DNA from: Paracidovorax avenae ATCC 19860
Lineage (GTDB): Bacteria > Pseudomonadota > Gammaproteobacteria > Burkholderiales > Burkholderiaceae_C
Assembly (NCBI RefSeq): GCF_000176855.2
Contig: NC_015138.1
Location: forward strand, 3,348,001 to 3,412,000
Direction of reading: 5' to 3'
DNA: 64,000 nt
Part shown: in pieces, positions 1 through 8,914 of the stretch
How positions within the stretch are numbered: the stretch's first letter is position 1
How the letters are laid out: the number at the start of each line of letters is the position of its first letter
Translations under genes and position numbers: made by a program
The notes under the pieces: generated by a model
Told to the model about the DNA's origin: nothing
Databases searched by the model: none
What the model saw: only the letters and a program-made list of their open reading frames with translations

Positions 1-864
1 CCCGTCGCCGACGATGGCGTGCTGATCCGCCCCATGACCGAGGCCGACCTCACCCAGGCGCATGCGCTGTCGGCGGAACTGCGCTGGCCGCACCGCCCCA
101 GCGACTGGGCACAGATGTTCGCGCACGCGCAGGGCCTGGTGGCCGAACGCGACGGGCAGATCGTCGCCACCGCGCAGCGCTGGCTCTGGGGCGAACGGCA
201 TGCCTGCATCGGCCTGGTGATCGTCACGCCGGCCTGCCAGGGCCGCCGCATCGGCCACCGCCTCATGAATGCGCTGCTCGAAGGAATGGAGGACCGCACC
301 GTCCTGCTGCACGCCACGGCCGAGGGCCGGGGACTCTACGAACGCCTGGGCTTTATCCGCACCGGCGAGATCCGCCAGCACCAGGGCACGGCCCTGTCCA
401 CGCCGCTGATCGCGCTGGAGCCGGGCTGGCGCCTGCGCCCTGCCGGCCTCAACGAGGCCGGGGCCCTGCGGCGCCTGGATGCCGAGGCGCGCGGCATGCC
501 GCGCGACGCACTGGTCGATGACCTCGCGGCCACGGCCGAAGCCTGCGTCGTGCTGGTGGACCAGGACGCCACGCCGCGCGGCTTCGCCATGCTGCGCCGC
601 TTCGGCCGCGGCCACGCCATCGGCCCCGTGGTGGCGCCGGACGCCCAGGGCGCGAAAGCCCTCATCGCACACCTCGCGGGCCTGAACGCGGGCCATTTCA
701 CGCGCATCGACATCGACTGGGCCAGCGGCCTCGCCGAATGGCTGGAGAGCATCGGCCTGCTCCGGGTGGACGCCCCCACCACCATGGTGCGCGGCACCCC
801 GCTGGAGGCGCCGCCGGAGGGCGGCGCGCACCTCTTCGCGATCGTGACGCAGGCGGTCGGCTGA
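1..864 (+). CDS. GNAT N-acetyltransferase, two-part, 5' end outside window
   Basis: The reading frame is open from the first base, and no ribosome-binding site precedes the GTG at 19 or the ATG at 34, so the gene probably begins upstream of the window. The N-terminal half is a GNAT domain: a strand-loop-helix ending in the acetyl-CoA pyrophosphate loop QGRRIG near codon 80, followed by the GLYERLGF-type strand. The C-terminal half (from about codon 140) resembles the second domain of YitH-like acetyltransferases (Acetyltransf_18), where the substrate is usually unknown. The stop codon overlaps the next start by one base, which implies co-translation with the reductase gene. The family is clear; the acceptor substrate is not predictable. 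Confidence 0.8.
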   Translation, partial: PVADDGVLIRPMTEADLTQAHALSAELRWPHRPSDWAQMFAHAQGLVAERDGQIVATAQRWLWGERHACIGLVIVTPACQGRRIGHRLMNALLEGMEDRTVLLHATAEGRGLYERLGFIRTGEIRQHQGTALSTPLIALEPGWRLRPAGLNEAGALRRLDAEARGMPRDALVDDLAATAEACVVLVDQDATPRGFAMLRRFGRGHAIGPVVAPDAQGAKALIAHLAGLNAGHFTRIDIDWASGLAEWLESIGLLRVDAPTTMVRGTPLEAPPEGGAHLFAIVTQAVG

Positions 865-1790
865 TGGTGTTCCTCTACAAATCCGACGCCGTGCGCGGCC
901 GCCAGTGGGCCGAGGTATTCGCCGCCCAGGCGCCGGACGTGGAGTTCCGCATCTGGCCCGACGTAGGCGACGCGGAGCGGGTGCGCTTTCTCGCGGCCTG
1001 GGAACCGCCCCCGGACATCGCCACGCGCTTTCCCCGGCTGCAGGTGCTGTTTTCCTCAGGCGCCGGCGTGGATCAGTTCGACTTGTCCGCGCTGCCGCCG
1101 CAGTTGCCCGTGGTACGCATGGTGGAGCCGGGCATCGTGCGCGGCATGGTGGAATACGTCTGCCACGCCGTGCTCGACCTGCACCGCGACATGCCGCAAT
1201 ACCGGCGCCAGCAGCAGATGGCCGAATGGCAGCCGCTGCCGGTGCGCACCGCCGCGGAGCGCCGCGTGGGCGTGCTGGGCCTGGGATCGCTGGGCCAGGC
1301 CGTGCTCGCGCAACTCGCGGGCTTCGGGTTCGCCTGCGCGGGCTGGAGCCGGTCGCGCCACGCCGTACCCGGCGTGCAGTGCTTCGCGGGCGAGGACGAA
1401 CTGCCCGCATTCCTCGCTCGCACCGACATCCTGGTCTGCCTGCTGCCGCTCACGGACGCCACGCGCGGCTTCCTCGACGCCGGGCTGTTCGCCCGACTGC
1501 CGCAGGGCGCCAGCCTCGTGCACGTGGGCCGCGGCCCGCAGCTGCGGGAAGCGGACCTGCTGGCCGCGCTCGCCACAGGGCAGATCGCCGAGGCCGTGCT
1601 CGACGTGGCCGACCCCGAGCCGCTTCCCGCCACGCACGCCTTGTGGCGGCACCCCCGCGTGCGCCTGACGCCGCACATCGCAAGCATGACGCAGCCGCGC
1701 ACCGCTGCGGCCGCAGCCATCGCCAACCTGCGCCGCTACGAGGCGGGCGAGCCCATGGAAGGCCTGGTGGACCGGGGCCGCGGCTACTGA
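864..1790 (+). CDS. GhrA-like glyoxylate/hydroxypyruvate reductase (D-2-hydroxyacid dehydrogenase)
   Basis: This 308-residue protein is a short-form D-isomer 2-hydroxyacid dehydrogenase. The dinucleotide loop GLGSLG lies at about residues 138-143. The catalytic Arg sits in the VGRGPQLRE segment near residue 220, the acidic partner in the AVLDVADPEPLP segment, and the catalytic His in PHIAS near 270. Length and motif order match GhrA (about 310 residues), which reduces glyoxylate or hydroxypyruvate with NADPH in the cytosol. The ATG overlaps the TGA of the acetyltransferase gene. The exact 2-oxoacid substrate is an inference from the family. Confidence 0.88.
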   Translation: MVFLYKSDAVRGRQWAEVFAAQAPDVEFRIWPDVGDAERVRFLAAWEPPPDIATRFPRLQVLFSSGAGVDQFDLSALPPQLPVVRMVEPGIVRGMVEYVCHAVLDLHRDMPQYRRQQQMAEWQPLPVRTAAERRVGVLGLGSLGQAVLAQLAGFGFACAGWSRSRHAVPGVQCFAGEDELPAFLARTDILVCLLPLTDATRGFLDAGLFARLPQGASLVHVGRGPQLREADLLAALATGQIAEAVLDVADPEPLPATHALWRHPRVRLTPHIASMTQPRTAAAAAIANLRRYEAGEPMEGLVDRGRGY

Positions 1791-1953
1791 GCGCTGATCC
1801 CCGCCGCACGATCTGCCGTTCGGCCCCGCACAACCGCAGCCTGCTTTGCAGCGGGGGTGGAAAGCAGCACCAAGGCGGAAGCCGCCCGTCCTAAGCTGTA
1901 CGGCATCGACAGCCCTGTCCATTCCATTCCGCTTCCGGAGGAGCCCCCACGCC

Positions 1954-3357
1954 ATGAACCAGATCACCGACCTGTCCTCGCTCGCCTCGCTCGACGCCAT
2001 CGACCGGGCCCACCTGATCCATCCCGTGTCGCCATGGCGCACGCACGAGGAACGCGGTCCGACCGTGCTGTCGTCCGGCCGCGGCGCCTGGCTGACGGAT
2101 GCCCGGGGGCATGAACTGCTGGACGCCTTCGCCGGGCTGTGGTGCGTGAACGTCGGCTACGGGCAGGAAAGCGTGGTGCAGGCGGCGGCCGAACAGATGC
2201 GGCGCCTGCCGTACGCCACGGGCTACTTCCACTTCAGCAGCGAACCGGCCATCCGCCTCGCCGAGAAGCTGGTGCAGATCACGCCCCGGTCGCTCAACCA
2301 CGTGTACCTGACGCTGGGGGGCTCGGATTCGGTGGACGCCGCGGTGCGCTTCATCGTGCAGTACTACAACAACACCGGACGGCCCTCCAAGAAGCACTTC
2401 ATCGCGCTGGAGCGCGGCTACCACGGCTCCTCCTCCACCGGTGCGGGCCTCACGGCGCTCCCGGCCTTCCACCGGGGCTTCGACCTGCCCCTGCCCACGC
2501 AGCACTACATCCCCTCCCCCAACCCCTACCGCCATCCCGCGGGCGCCGATGCGCAGGCACTCATCGCCGCTTCGGTCGCGGACCTGCGCGCCAAGGTGGC
2601 CGAACTGGGCGCGGACAACGTCGCGGCCTTCTTCTGCGAACCCATCCAGGGCTCGGGCGGCGTGATCGTGCCGCCCGCAGGCTGGCTCAAGGCCATGCGC
2701 GAAGCCGCCCGCGAACTGGACATCCTCTTCGTCGTGGACGAGGTCATCACGGGCTTCGGCCGGACCGGCCCCATGTTCGCCTGCGATGCCGAAGGCGTGG
2801 AACCCGACATCATGACCATGGCCAAGGGCCTGACCGCCGGCTACGCGCCCATGGGCGCCACGCTGCTGAGCGACAAGGTCTATGCCGGCATCGCGGACGG
2901 CGCCCCCAAAGGCGCCCCCATCGGCCACGGCGCCACCTACTCCGCCCACCCCGTGAGTGCGGCCGTCGCACTGGAAGTGCTGCGGCTTTACGAGGAAGGC
3001 GGCATCCTGGCCAATGGCCAGCACGGCGCCGCGCACTTCGCGGCCGGCCTGGACATGCTGCGCGGCCATCCCCTGGTCGGCGACGCGCGCCACCGCGGCC
3101 TGCTCGGCGCACTGGAACTGGTCAGCGACAAGGCCACCAAGCGCGGCTTCGACCCCGCCCTGGGCCTCGCCGACCGCATCTTCGCCGCCGGCTACCGCAA
3201 CGGCCTCGTGTTCCGCTCCTTCGGCGACCACATCCTCGGCTTCGCACCGGCACTGGTCTTCAGCGAAACGGAATTCACCCTCCTGTTCGAGCGCCTGCGC
3301 AAGACGCTCGACGAAGTGCTGGACTGGCCCGACGTGCGGAAAGCCCTCGCGGCCTGA
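1954..3357 (+). CDS. Class III pyridoxal-phosphate aminotransferase
   Basis: This 467-residue fold-type I aminotransferase is of the omega-amino acid:pyruvate or aspartate aminotransferase family. Visible features are LGGSDSVDAAVR (cofactor phosphate contact), GYHGSS near residue 155, the cofactor Asp in FVVDEVITGFGRTG, and the Schiff-base Lys in MAKGLTAGYAPMG at about residue 291. The family transfers amino groups from beta-alanine, putrescine-like amines or other omega-amino acids to pyruvate. ATG 1954 was chosen because GGAGGAG lies about 10 bases upstream and the homologous region starts there; the frame stays open further upstream. The Lrp/AsnC gene follows on the same strand, which suggests amino-acid-responsive control. 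The precise amine donor cannot be read from the sequence. Confidence 0.88.
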   Translation: MNQITDLSSLASLDAIDRAHLIHPVSPWRTHEERGPTVLSSGRGAWLTDARGHELLDAFAGLWCVNVGYGQESVVQAAAEQMRRLPYATGYFHFSSEPAIRLAEKLVQITPRSLNHVYLTLGGSDSVDAAVRFIVQYYNNTGRPSKKHFIALERGYHGSSSTGAGLTALPAFHRGFDLPLPTQHYIPSPNPYRHPAGADAQALIAASVADLRAKVAELGADNVAAFFCEPIQGSGGVIVPPAGWLKAMREAARELDILFVVDEVITGFGRTGPMFACDAEGVEPDIMTMAKGLTAGYAPMGATLLSDKVYAGIADGAPKGAPIGHGATYSAHPVSAAVALEVLRLYEEGGILANGQHGAAHFAAGLDMLRGHPLVGDARHRGLLGALELVSDKATKRGFDPALGLADRIFAAGYRNGLVFRSFGDHILGFAPALVFSETEFTLLFERLRKTLDEVLDWPDVRKALAA

Positions 3358-3425
3358 CGAAAAACCGCGCAGAACCCGGCCGCAGCGCGCACACTTCCCG
3401 CCTGTATCCTGCTTGCCAAGCCGCC

Positions 3426-3920
3426 ATGAACGAAGCCTTCAAGATCGACCGACTGGACCTGCGCATCCTGGCGCAGCTGCAGAAAAACGGGCGCATGACC
3501 AACGTGGACCTCGCGGATGCGGTGGGCCTCTCGCCCAGCCCCTGCCTGATCCGCGTCAAGCGCCTGGAACAGGCGGGCTACATCGCCGGCTACGGCGCCC
3601 ACCTGCGCCTGGAAAAGCTCGGCGACACCCTCACGGTGTTCACCGAAGTCACCCTTTCGGACCACCGCCGCGAAGACTTCGCCCGCTTCGAAGCCGCGCT
3701 GCGCGAGGTGGACGAGGTGCTGGAATGCCACCTGGTCAGCGGCGGCTACGACTACCTGCTGCGCTTTATCACGCGGGGGGTGAACCACTACCAGGAAGTG
3801 ATCGAGGAACTGCTGCAGCGCAACATCGGCATTGCGAAGTACTTCAGCTACATCGTCATCAAGTCGCCGTTCATCAAGACGCACTGTCCGATCGAGCGGT
3901 TGTTTCCGCATCAGAGGTGA
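3426..3920 (+). CDS. Lrp/AsnC family transcriptional regulator
   Basis: A 164-residue protein with the standard Lrp layout. An N-terminal winged helix-turn-helix (LDLRILAQLQKNGRMTNVDLADAVGLSPSPCLIRVKRLE, about residues 10-50) is joined to a C-terminal RAM/AsnC ligand-binding beta-alpha-beta-beta-alpha-beta domain, which contains the GGYDYLLRF strand near residue 105. Lrp-type proteins form dimers to octamers and respond to amino acids. Placed 68 bases after the aminotransferase stop, it is a reasonable candidate regulator of that gene. It closely resembles the BkdR/Lrp clade, but the effector amino acid is not known. Confidence 0.92.
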   Translation: MNEAFKIDRLDLRILAQLQKNGRMTNVDLADAVGLSPSPCLIRVKRLEQAGYIAGYGAHLRLEKLGDTLTVFTEVTLSDHRREDFARFEAALREVDEVLECHLVSGGYDYLLRFITRGVNHYQEVIEELLQRNIGIAKYFSYIVIKSPFIKTHCPIERLFPHQR

Positions 3921-3961
3921 TTCTCTTGAGGGCGGAGGCCGGGTCTCGCCCCGGCGGGCGA

Positions 3962-4545
3962 GTTACTTTCTTTCGCTTCGCCGAAAGAAAGTAACCAAAG
4001 AAAGGGCGACCCTGCTGTCTGCGACCCCGTTCGCCCGCAGGGCGAACGGGGCAACCTGGGGTGCTCGGGGGTGGGGTGTGCCGTGGAACTCGCTGCGCGC
4101 ACTCCGTGCGCTGCGCTCGGACAACCACGGCAAGTCAGTTCACGAAGCGGACGTGTCCTGCGGCACGCCCGCCACCCCACCCCCTGCGCGCCCCAGGCGC
4201 ATCCAGAAGGGGTGACTCGGGCCTTCGCGTTGCTCGGCCCCAAGGCCATCGCTGCGCTCGGCAAAAGCCCAAGCGCTCTGCACCAAAAAAAACGGTGCAC
4301 GGTGCGCAGCACTCGCGCACCCCAGGCCGAGCGAAGCAATGGCCCGTATGCTGCACCTCGCCCTCGTGGCTGCGCCGAGGAGCGCAGGAGGCAAGGCGCG
4401 TAGGCGTGCCGAAGGACACGCCTGCTTCGTGATCTGACTGGCTGCGGTTGTCCGAGCGGAGCGCGCCCGGGGCGAAGGGGGACGCAGACACCAGGGCTCG
4501 CCTTTTCTTTGCCTACTTTCTTTTGGCGAAGCAAAAGAAAGCAGG
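3962..4545. repeat. Large imperfect inverted repeat with terminal purine/pyrimidine hairpins; no gene
   Basis: The 663 bases between the Lrp gene and the M20 gene contain no credible gene. Left arm 3962-4169 and right arm 4403-4545 are related as inverted copies. Both start with a stem of the type TACTTTCTTT / AAAGAAAGTA around an 8-base loop (GCTTCGCC at 3975-3982, GGCGAAGC at 4525-4532). Both continue through CAAAGAAAgGGCGA and end with matching segments around GCTCGGACAACC, CACGAAGC and GGCACGCC (left 4114-4169, right 4403-4457). The left copy has roughly 65 extra bases. Short ORFs occur in several frames, but none has a ribosome-binding site or recognisable protein. The block may be a non-autonomous element or a structured transcript end. 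Confidence 0.75.
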
Positions 4546-4583
4546 TGCGCCGCCGGGCGCACATCCCGCCCCCCGGAAGCAAA

Positions 4584-5765
4584 TCACCCCACCAACGCCC
4601 GCCCCGCCACCTCACAAAACCACCGCACCCCCACCCCCAGCACCTCATCATTGAAGTCATAGCAAGGATGGTGCAAAGGCCTCTCCCCCTCCGGCCCCGG
4701 ATCCGCCCGCCCCTGCCCCAGCCAGAGATACGCCCCCGGCCTGCGCTGCAGCATGAACGCGAAATCCTCCGAGGTGAACGCCGCCCGCGGGGCCACCTCG
4801 GCATCCAGCCCGATGGCAGCCGCCGCCTCCAGCGCCAGCGCGGCCTCGGGGCCCGTGTTGATGGTGGCCGGGTAGTAGCGCAGGTAATGGACCTCCACCG
4901 TGGTACCGCTCGCCAGCGCGATGCCCTGGCAGGCGGCACGCAACGCCGCCTCGATCCGGTCCTGCGCCTCGGGGTCGAAGCTGCGCACGGTGCCCGTGAT
5001 GCGCACCTCGGCGGGCAGCACGTTGTGGCTCTGGCCACCCTCGATGCGCGTGACGGACAGCACGGCCGATTCACCGGGGTCGATGCGCCGCGACACGATG
5101 GTGTTGAGCTGGGCGACGAGCTGGCTCGCCGCCAGGATCGCGTCGGGCGTGTGGTGGGGCTGCGCCGCATGGCCGCCGCGGCCGCGCACGGCGATGTCGA
5201 AGCGGTCGGCCGCCGCCATGATGGGGCCGGGCCGCGTGCGCGCCGCGCCCAGGGGCAGGTCGGGCCAGTTGTGCAGCGCATAGACGCTGTCGCACGGAAA
5301 GCGCTCGAACAGGCCGTCCTCGATCATGCGGCGCGCGCCGCCCTGCCCCTCCTCCGCGGGCTGGAAGATGAAATGCACCGTGCCGTCCAGCCCGCCCGCG
5401 CGCGCCAGCTGCCGCGCCGCGCCGATCAGCATGCTCGTGTGCCCGTCATGCCCGCAGCCGTGGTGGGCGCCCGCATGGCGGCTCGCGTATGCCGAGCGCC
5501 CCAGCTCCACCATCGGCAACGCATCCATGTCGGCACGCAGGCCCACGCTGCGCGGCCCGGAGCCCGTCCGCAGCGTGCCCACCACCCCGGTGCCGCCGAT
5601 GCCCTCGTGCACCTCCAGGCCCAGCAGCCGCAGCGACTGCGCCACGATGCCGGCCGTGCGGCGCTCTTGGTAGGCCAGTTCCGGGTGGGCATGCAGGTCG
5701 CGGCGCAGCGCGACCAGGTCGGGCAGCAGGTCGGCAACGGGCCGGGCGACGTCCTGCAGGCTCAT
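4584..5765 (-). CDS. M20 family amidohydrolase (hippurate hydrolase/amidase type)
   Basis: A 393-residue M20D zinc amidohydrolase. The metal-binding cluster HHGCGHDGH is near residue 103. The catalytic and metal Glu pair is in QPAEEGQGG near residue 138, further ligand segments are HNWPDLP and GGHAAQPHHTPD, and a late His sits in LHHPCYDFND. Relatives hydrolyse N-acyl amino acids or aromatic amides in the cytosol. The ATG at 5765 overlaps the TGA of the upstream HAD gene by four bases, so the pair is translationally coupled. The much longer upstream open frame is only a shadow of the HAD gene and was not used. Substrate is inferred at family level. Confidence 0.9.
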   Translation of the reverse strand: MSLQDVARPVADLLPDLVALRRDLHAHPELAYQERRTAGIVAQSLRLLGLEVHEGIGGTGVVGTLRTGSGPRSVGLRADMDALPMVELGRSAYASRHAGAHHGCGHDGHTSMLIGAARQLARAGGLDGTVHFIFQPAEEGQGGARRMIEDGLFERFPCDSVYALHNWPDLPLGAARTRPGPIMAAADRFDIAVRGRGGHAAQPHHTPDAILAASQLVAQLNTIVSRRIDPGESAVLSVTRIEGGQSHNVLPAEVRITGTVRSFDPEAQDRIEAALRAACQGIALASGTTVEVHYLRYYPATINTGPEAALALEAAAAIGLDAEVAPRAAFTSEDFAFMLQRRPGAYLWLGQGRADPGPEGERPLHHPCYDFNDEVLGVGVRWFCEVAGRALVG

Positions 5766-6460
5766 TGCCCGGCCTCCACCGCGTCGGCCAGTTGCGCCAG
5801 CGTATGGAAGTGGTAATCCGGCACGGTGTGCTCGGACTCGATGGTGCCGCCGGAATCCTTCATGCCGTGGCGCCGCTCGATCCAGCAGTTGCGGATGCCC
5901 AGTTGCCGCGCGATGCCGATGTCGTGGTACTGGCTCTGCGCCACATGCAGGTTGTCCGCCTGCCGGAAACCCCAGGCGCCCTCGTAGCGGCCGCGCGCAT
6001 AGGCGAAATAGCGTGCATCGGGCTTCTCGCACAGGGCATCGTCGGCGGACAGCAGCAGGTCGAACGGTGCGCCCAGCGTGCGGTCGAAATGCGCCAGCGC
6101 CCAGGCCTGCGCATTGGTCATCGTCACCAGCTTGAAATGCCGGCGCAGGCGCTGCAGTGCCTCGGGCGCGTCGGGGAACGCCGGCCAGCGCGGCACGGAA
6201 TCGCGAAAGCCCTGCGCGAGCGCGTCGCTGTCGGGCAGGCCCAGTGGCGGTGCGATCGCATGCCAGCAACGCACGAGGTCATCGGGATACGCATCGGTAT
6301 CGCCGCTCTTCCTGGCCGTGCGGTAGGCCGCGAGGAACGCCTCGTCGGACACGGGCGAACCCGGCACGGCCTCGCGCAGGTAGGCCAGCATGCCCCCCTC
6401 GAAATCGATGAGGGTACCGACAACGTCGAAAGTGAGCACTTTGAAATCACGCAAGGCCAT
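5762..6460 (-). CDS. HAD type II haloacid dehalogenase-like hydrolase
   Basis: A 232-residue HAD-superfamily hydrolase. Motif I is FDVVGTLID, with nucleophile Asp12; the V in place of the acid two positions later is typical of L-2-haloacid dehalogenase type rather than phosphatases. Motif II is the MTNAQ segment (Thr115/Asn116) and motif III Lys146 is in CEKPD. The later segment VAQSQYHDIGIARQLGIRNCWIERR matches the type II dehalogenase C-terminal region. Start 6460 has AGGAG about seven bases upstream. It is the first gene of a two-gene operon with the M20 amidohydrolase. True haloacid activity is not proven by sequence. Confidence 0.88.
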   Translation of the reverse strand: MALRDFKVLTFDVVGTLIDFEGGMLAYLREAVPGSPVSDEAFLAAYRTARKSGDTDAYPDDLVRCWHAIAPPLGLPDSDALAQGFRDSVPRWPAFPDAPEALQRLRRHFKLVTMTNAQAWALAHFDRTLGAPFDLLLSADDALCEKPDARYFAYARGRYEGAWGFRQADNLHVAQSQYHDIGIARQLGIRNCWIERRHGMKDSGGTIESEHTVPDYHFHTLAQLADAVEAGQ

Positions 6461-6631
6461 GGGTCGAACTCCTGGAAAGGGGGATGGCATCGAGCTTAGG
6501 AATTTCTGCCGTCTCCGCGCGGCCGAAACCGGCTTTGCAACCGCAGCGAATTGCGTTTTCACGGCAGTGGCCGCAGATTCTTCTTGCATCCGCGGTTCCA
6601 TGGATCCGCGCACCCTGCGGAGGCGAATCTC

Positions 6632-6656
6632 TTCGCCCCGCCGCACCGCACTTCGC
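6632..6656 (+). promoter_or_regulatory. PIP box (HrpX-type operator)
   Basis: TTCGC at 6632-6636 and TTCGC at 6652-6656 are separated by exactly 15 bases, a perfect match to the plant-inducible promoter consensus TTCGB-N15-TTCGB bound by HrpX/HrpB-type AraC regulators. It lies 72 bases before the start codon at 6729, in the 268-base divergent gap beside the HAD gene. I see no clear TATAAT-like hexamer at the expected 30-32 base distance. Confidence 0.8.
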
Positions 6657-6728
6657 TGGCACACGAAGATGCCTGCCGGTCTGTCGCAGCATGGAAATCC
6701 CTTCCACGCACCACCGCGGCCCACCACC

Positions 6729-7763
6729 ATGACCAAACTCCTTGCCTGGCTCCACAGCGGCACGGCGTCGCGCAAACACTCCCCTTCCGGGGCTGTACCG
6801 GAAGCCTCGACGCCGGGCGCGGGCAACTCCTCGCACCGGAGCAGCAGGCAGACCACGCCATCGGTGCCGATTTCGGCCCGCCATGCCCAGGGATCCGCAT
6901 CGGGCCTGCCGCCGCGCAATGCCTTGCCGGAAATGCCGAGGGATGCAGGCCGCCCCGGCACATCGAGCCCGCATGCCGGAGGAGGCTTCCACGATTTTCC
7001 AGACGATGCCGCGATGGACCTCAGCGACGAAGGCATCGAGAACCTGTTGAAGGGCCTGAGGGACGATGGATGGATTTCCGGGGAAACCCACGAGATGGAA
7101 GACGCCGGCCCGCGGCCAGGGCGCTCCGACACCATGAACCCGTGGTCGAGAGGACACGTTGGCAGGCAGGAGGCGCGCCCTCCGTCCCTGGCAGCCATCC
7201 GCGAGCACCCTGCGAAGGAGATGGAGCCTCCCGAAGGCATGACGCTCCGGGAAGCGCTGCGGCGGGAAAAGGTGGAGGACGCGCAAGAGCGCCGCCAGCG
7301 TCTCCGGGAAGAGAACCCGAAACCCGCAGTACCTCCCTCGGGATACCCTCGTTTGCGGCCGATGGCATCGCCCAACCACGTGCACTCCCCGGCTACGCGC
7401 ACGCCCATGGACGGATCGGGGGCCAGCAGCCCCACAGACTGGCATTCACTCGCACCGTCCACGGAATACGAGGACGCGCGGACCTCCCGGTCGCCCGCCA
7501 GCCTCCGCCCGGAAGCACCGCCGCCGTCCCTGGCCAGTACGGCTTCCTACCATGATGCGTTGGCATCGCTGCCAGAGACTGGAAACCCGACGGATACGGG
7601 CACGGAGGCAGAGGATCACGCCCCTCGCCCGGCCTCCGATGTCCGGACTGCCGCGAGTCCGGCGTCCGGCCACGGCATCATGCTCGATCGCTGGCTGGCG
7701 GAACCCATGCCGCCCAGGGATGCCCTGCTGGCACGGCTCCAAATGCAGGAGAAGCGGGACTGA
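6729..7763 (+). CDS. Candidate type III secreted effector, unknown function
   Basis: I do not recognise a domain in this 344-residue protein. The first 60 residues are rich in Ser, Thr, Pro and small residues with few acids (MTKLLAWLHSGTASRKHS onward), as in type III secretion signals. An acidic stretch rich in Asp/Glu follows around residues 90-130, then a highly charged helix (LREALRREKVEDAQERRQR) near 175-200, then a Ser/Pro-rich, probably disordered C-terminal half ending in a short amphipathic segment. No signal peptide or membrane segment is present. ATG 6729 was chosen because the perfect PIP box ends 72 bases upstream; the open frame that extends further would run through the box. Effector status is an inference from promoter and composition. 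Confidence 0.65.
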   Translation: MTKLLAWLHSGTASRKHSPSGAVPEASTPGAGNSSHRSSRQTTPSVPISARHAQGSASGLPPRNALPEMPRDAGRPGTSSPHAGGGFHDFPDDAAMDLSDEGIENLLKGLRDDGWISGETHEMEDAGPRPGRSDTMNPWSRGHVGRQEARPPSLAAIREHPAKEMEPPEGMTLREALRREKVEDAQERRQRLREENPKPAVPPSGYPRLRPMASPNHVHSPATRTPMDGSGASSPTDWHSLAPSTEYEDARTSRSPASLRPEAPPPSLASTASYHDALASLPETGNPTDTGTEAEDHAPRPASDVRTAASPASGHGIMLDRWLAEPMPPRDALLARLQMQEKRD

Positions 7764-7971
7764 CGCCCGTGCATGCTGCACAAGATACGCGGACGCCAAC
7801 CGACCGCAGCGGCATGCCTCGCGCGGCATGGCCAGATCGCCGCGAACCCGGTGGAGCCGCTCCGCTGCTCCGGTGCAGGAAGCAACCCTTCGCTCCAGCA
7901 CGAAACATCCGCTCCCGACCCGGCAGGAGACTTCCCGGTGTCCCGCACCAGCGGCCACCGGAAAAAACGCC

Positions 7972-8889
7972 ATGCCATCCAGCCCACCTGTCCCCATCGT
8001 CCGTGAACTGGCCGTGCTGCTCGCGCTCTCCACCTGCTGGGGCGCGTCCTACACCTTCATCCGCATCGGCGTCGAAAGCATTCCGCCTGTCACCCTGATC
8101 GCGGCCCGTACCCTCATCGCAGGCCTGCTGCTGCTCGGCATCGCCCTCTGGCGCGGCCTGCACCTGCCGCGGGATGGAAAGACCTGGACGGCGTTCCTGC
8201 TGCAGGCCGCTCTCAATAGCGTCGTGCCATTCACCTTGATCGCCTGGGCCGAGCAGACGGTGGACGCAGGGCTGGCGACGGTGCTCGACGCCACCTCGCC
8301 CCTTTTCGCCGTGCTGCTCGCCGCGCTCGCGCGCCGCCATCAAGCCGCCACGGCACGCCGATGGATGGGCGTGGCCTGCGGCCTGCTGGGCACCTGCTGC
8401 ATCGTCGGCATCGAGGCCTGGCAGGGCCTCGGGCACGGCACCTGGGCCCAGCTCGCCATCGTGGCGGCCTCGGCGTGCTATGGGGCGGCATCGCTTTTCG
8501 GGCGGCGGTTCAGCGGCATGGACCCGGTGCTGCCTGCCGCCGGATCGCTGCTGTGCGGCGCGGCCGTCCTGCTGCCGTTGAGCCTGCTCTGCGAACGCCC
8601 GTGGACCATCGCCCCCAGCCCAGCATCCCTGCTGGCCCTGCTCGCCCTCTCGGTGCTCTCGACCGCGCTCGCCCTGGCCCTCTACTTTCGCCTGCTGCGC
8701 ACCCTGGGCAGCGTGGGCACCACGGCACAGGCCTATCTGCGCGTGCCCATCGGCGTGGGGATCGGCGTGGTGTTTCTCGGGGAAAGGCTGCAGCCTACGG
8801 CGTGGATCGGCGTGGGATGCGTGGTGGCGGGGGTTGCGGCGATGGCGCTGCCCGGGCGCACTTCGGGAAAAGCCCGAGGCAGCGCTTGA
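7972..8889 (+). CDS. EamA/DMT family transporter
   Basis: A 305-residue inner-membrane protein with about ten hydrophobic helices arranged as two EamA repeats. The first repeat begins LAVLLALSTCWGASYTFIRIGVESIPPVTLIAARTL; the second ends in AYLRVPIGVGIGVVFLGERLQPTAWIGVGCVVAGV, the typical E-R-L end of DMT exporters. Relatives export amino acids, metabolites or drugs. Start ATG 7972 follows an A-rich stretch and the family N-terminus begins here. About 200 bases before it, after the effector candidate, hold no gene. Substrate unknown. Confidence 0.88.
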   Translation: MPSSPPVPIVRELAVLLALSTCWGASYTFIRIGVESIPPVTLIAARTLIAGLLLLGIALWRGLHLPRDGKTWTAFLLQAALNSVVPFTLIAWAEQTVDAGLATVLDATSPLFAVLLAALARRHQAATARRWMGVACGLLGTCCIVGIEAWQGLGHGTWAQLAIVAASACYGAASLFGRRFSGMDPVLPAAGSLLCGAAVLLPLSLLCERPWTIAPSPASLLALLALSVLSTALALALYFRLLRTLGSVGTTAQAYLRVPIGVGIGVVFLGERLQPTAWIGVGCVVAGVAAMALPGRTSGKARGSA

Positions 8890-8914
8890 TACCTGGAGAC
8901 TTGCGCCCGGCAAT

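Noticed and set aside
2139..3920. Long plus-strand ORF of 593 codons overlapping the aminotransferase and Lrp genes
   Set aside because: It is in another frame of two well-supported genes, is Arg/Pro-rich and has no motif; it is a high-GC shadow.
3911..5281. ORFs crossing the inverted-repeat block, such as a 456-codon minus-strand frame
   Set aside because: They read through the repeat and into the M20 gene in the wrong frame, and the translation is low-complexity; the block is better explained as a repeat.
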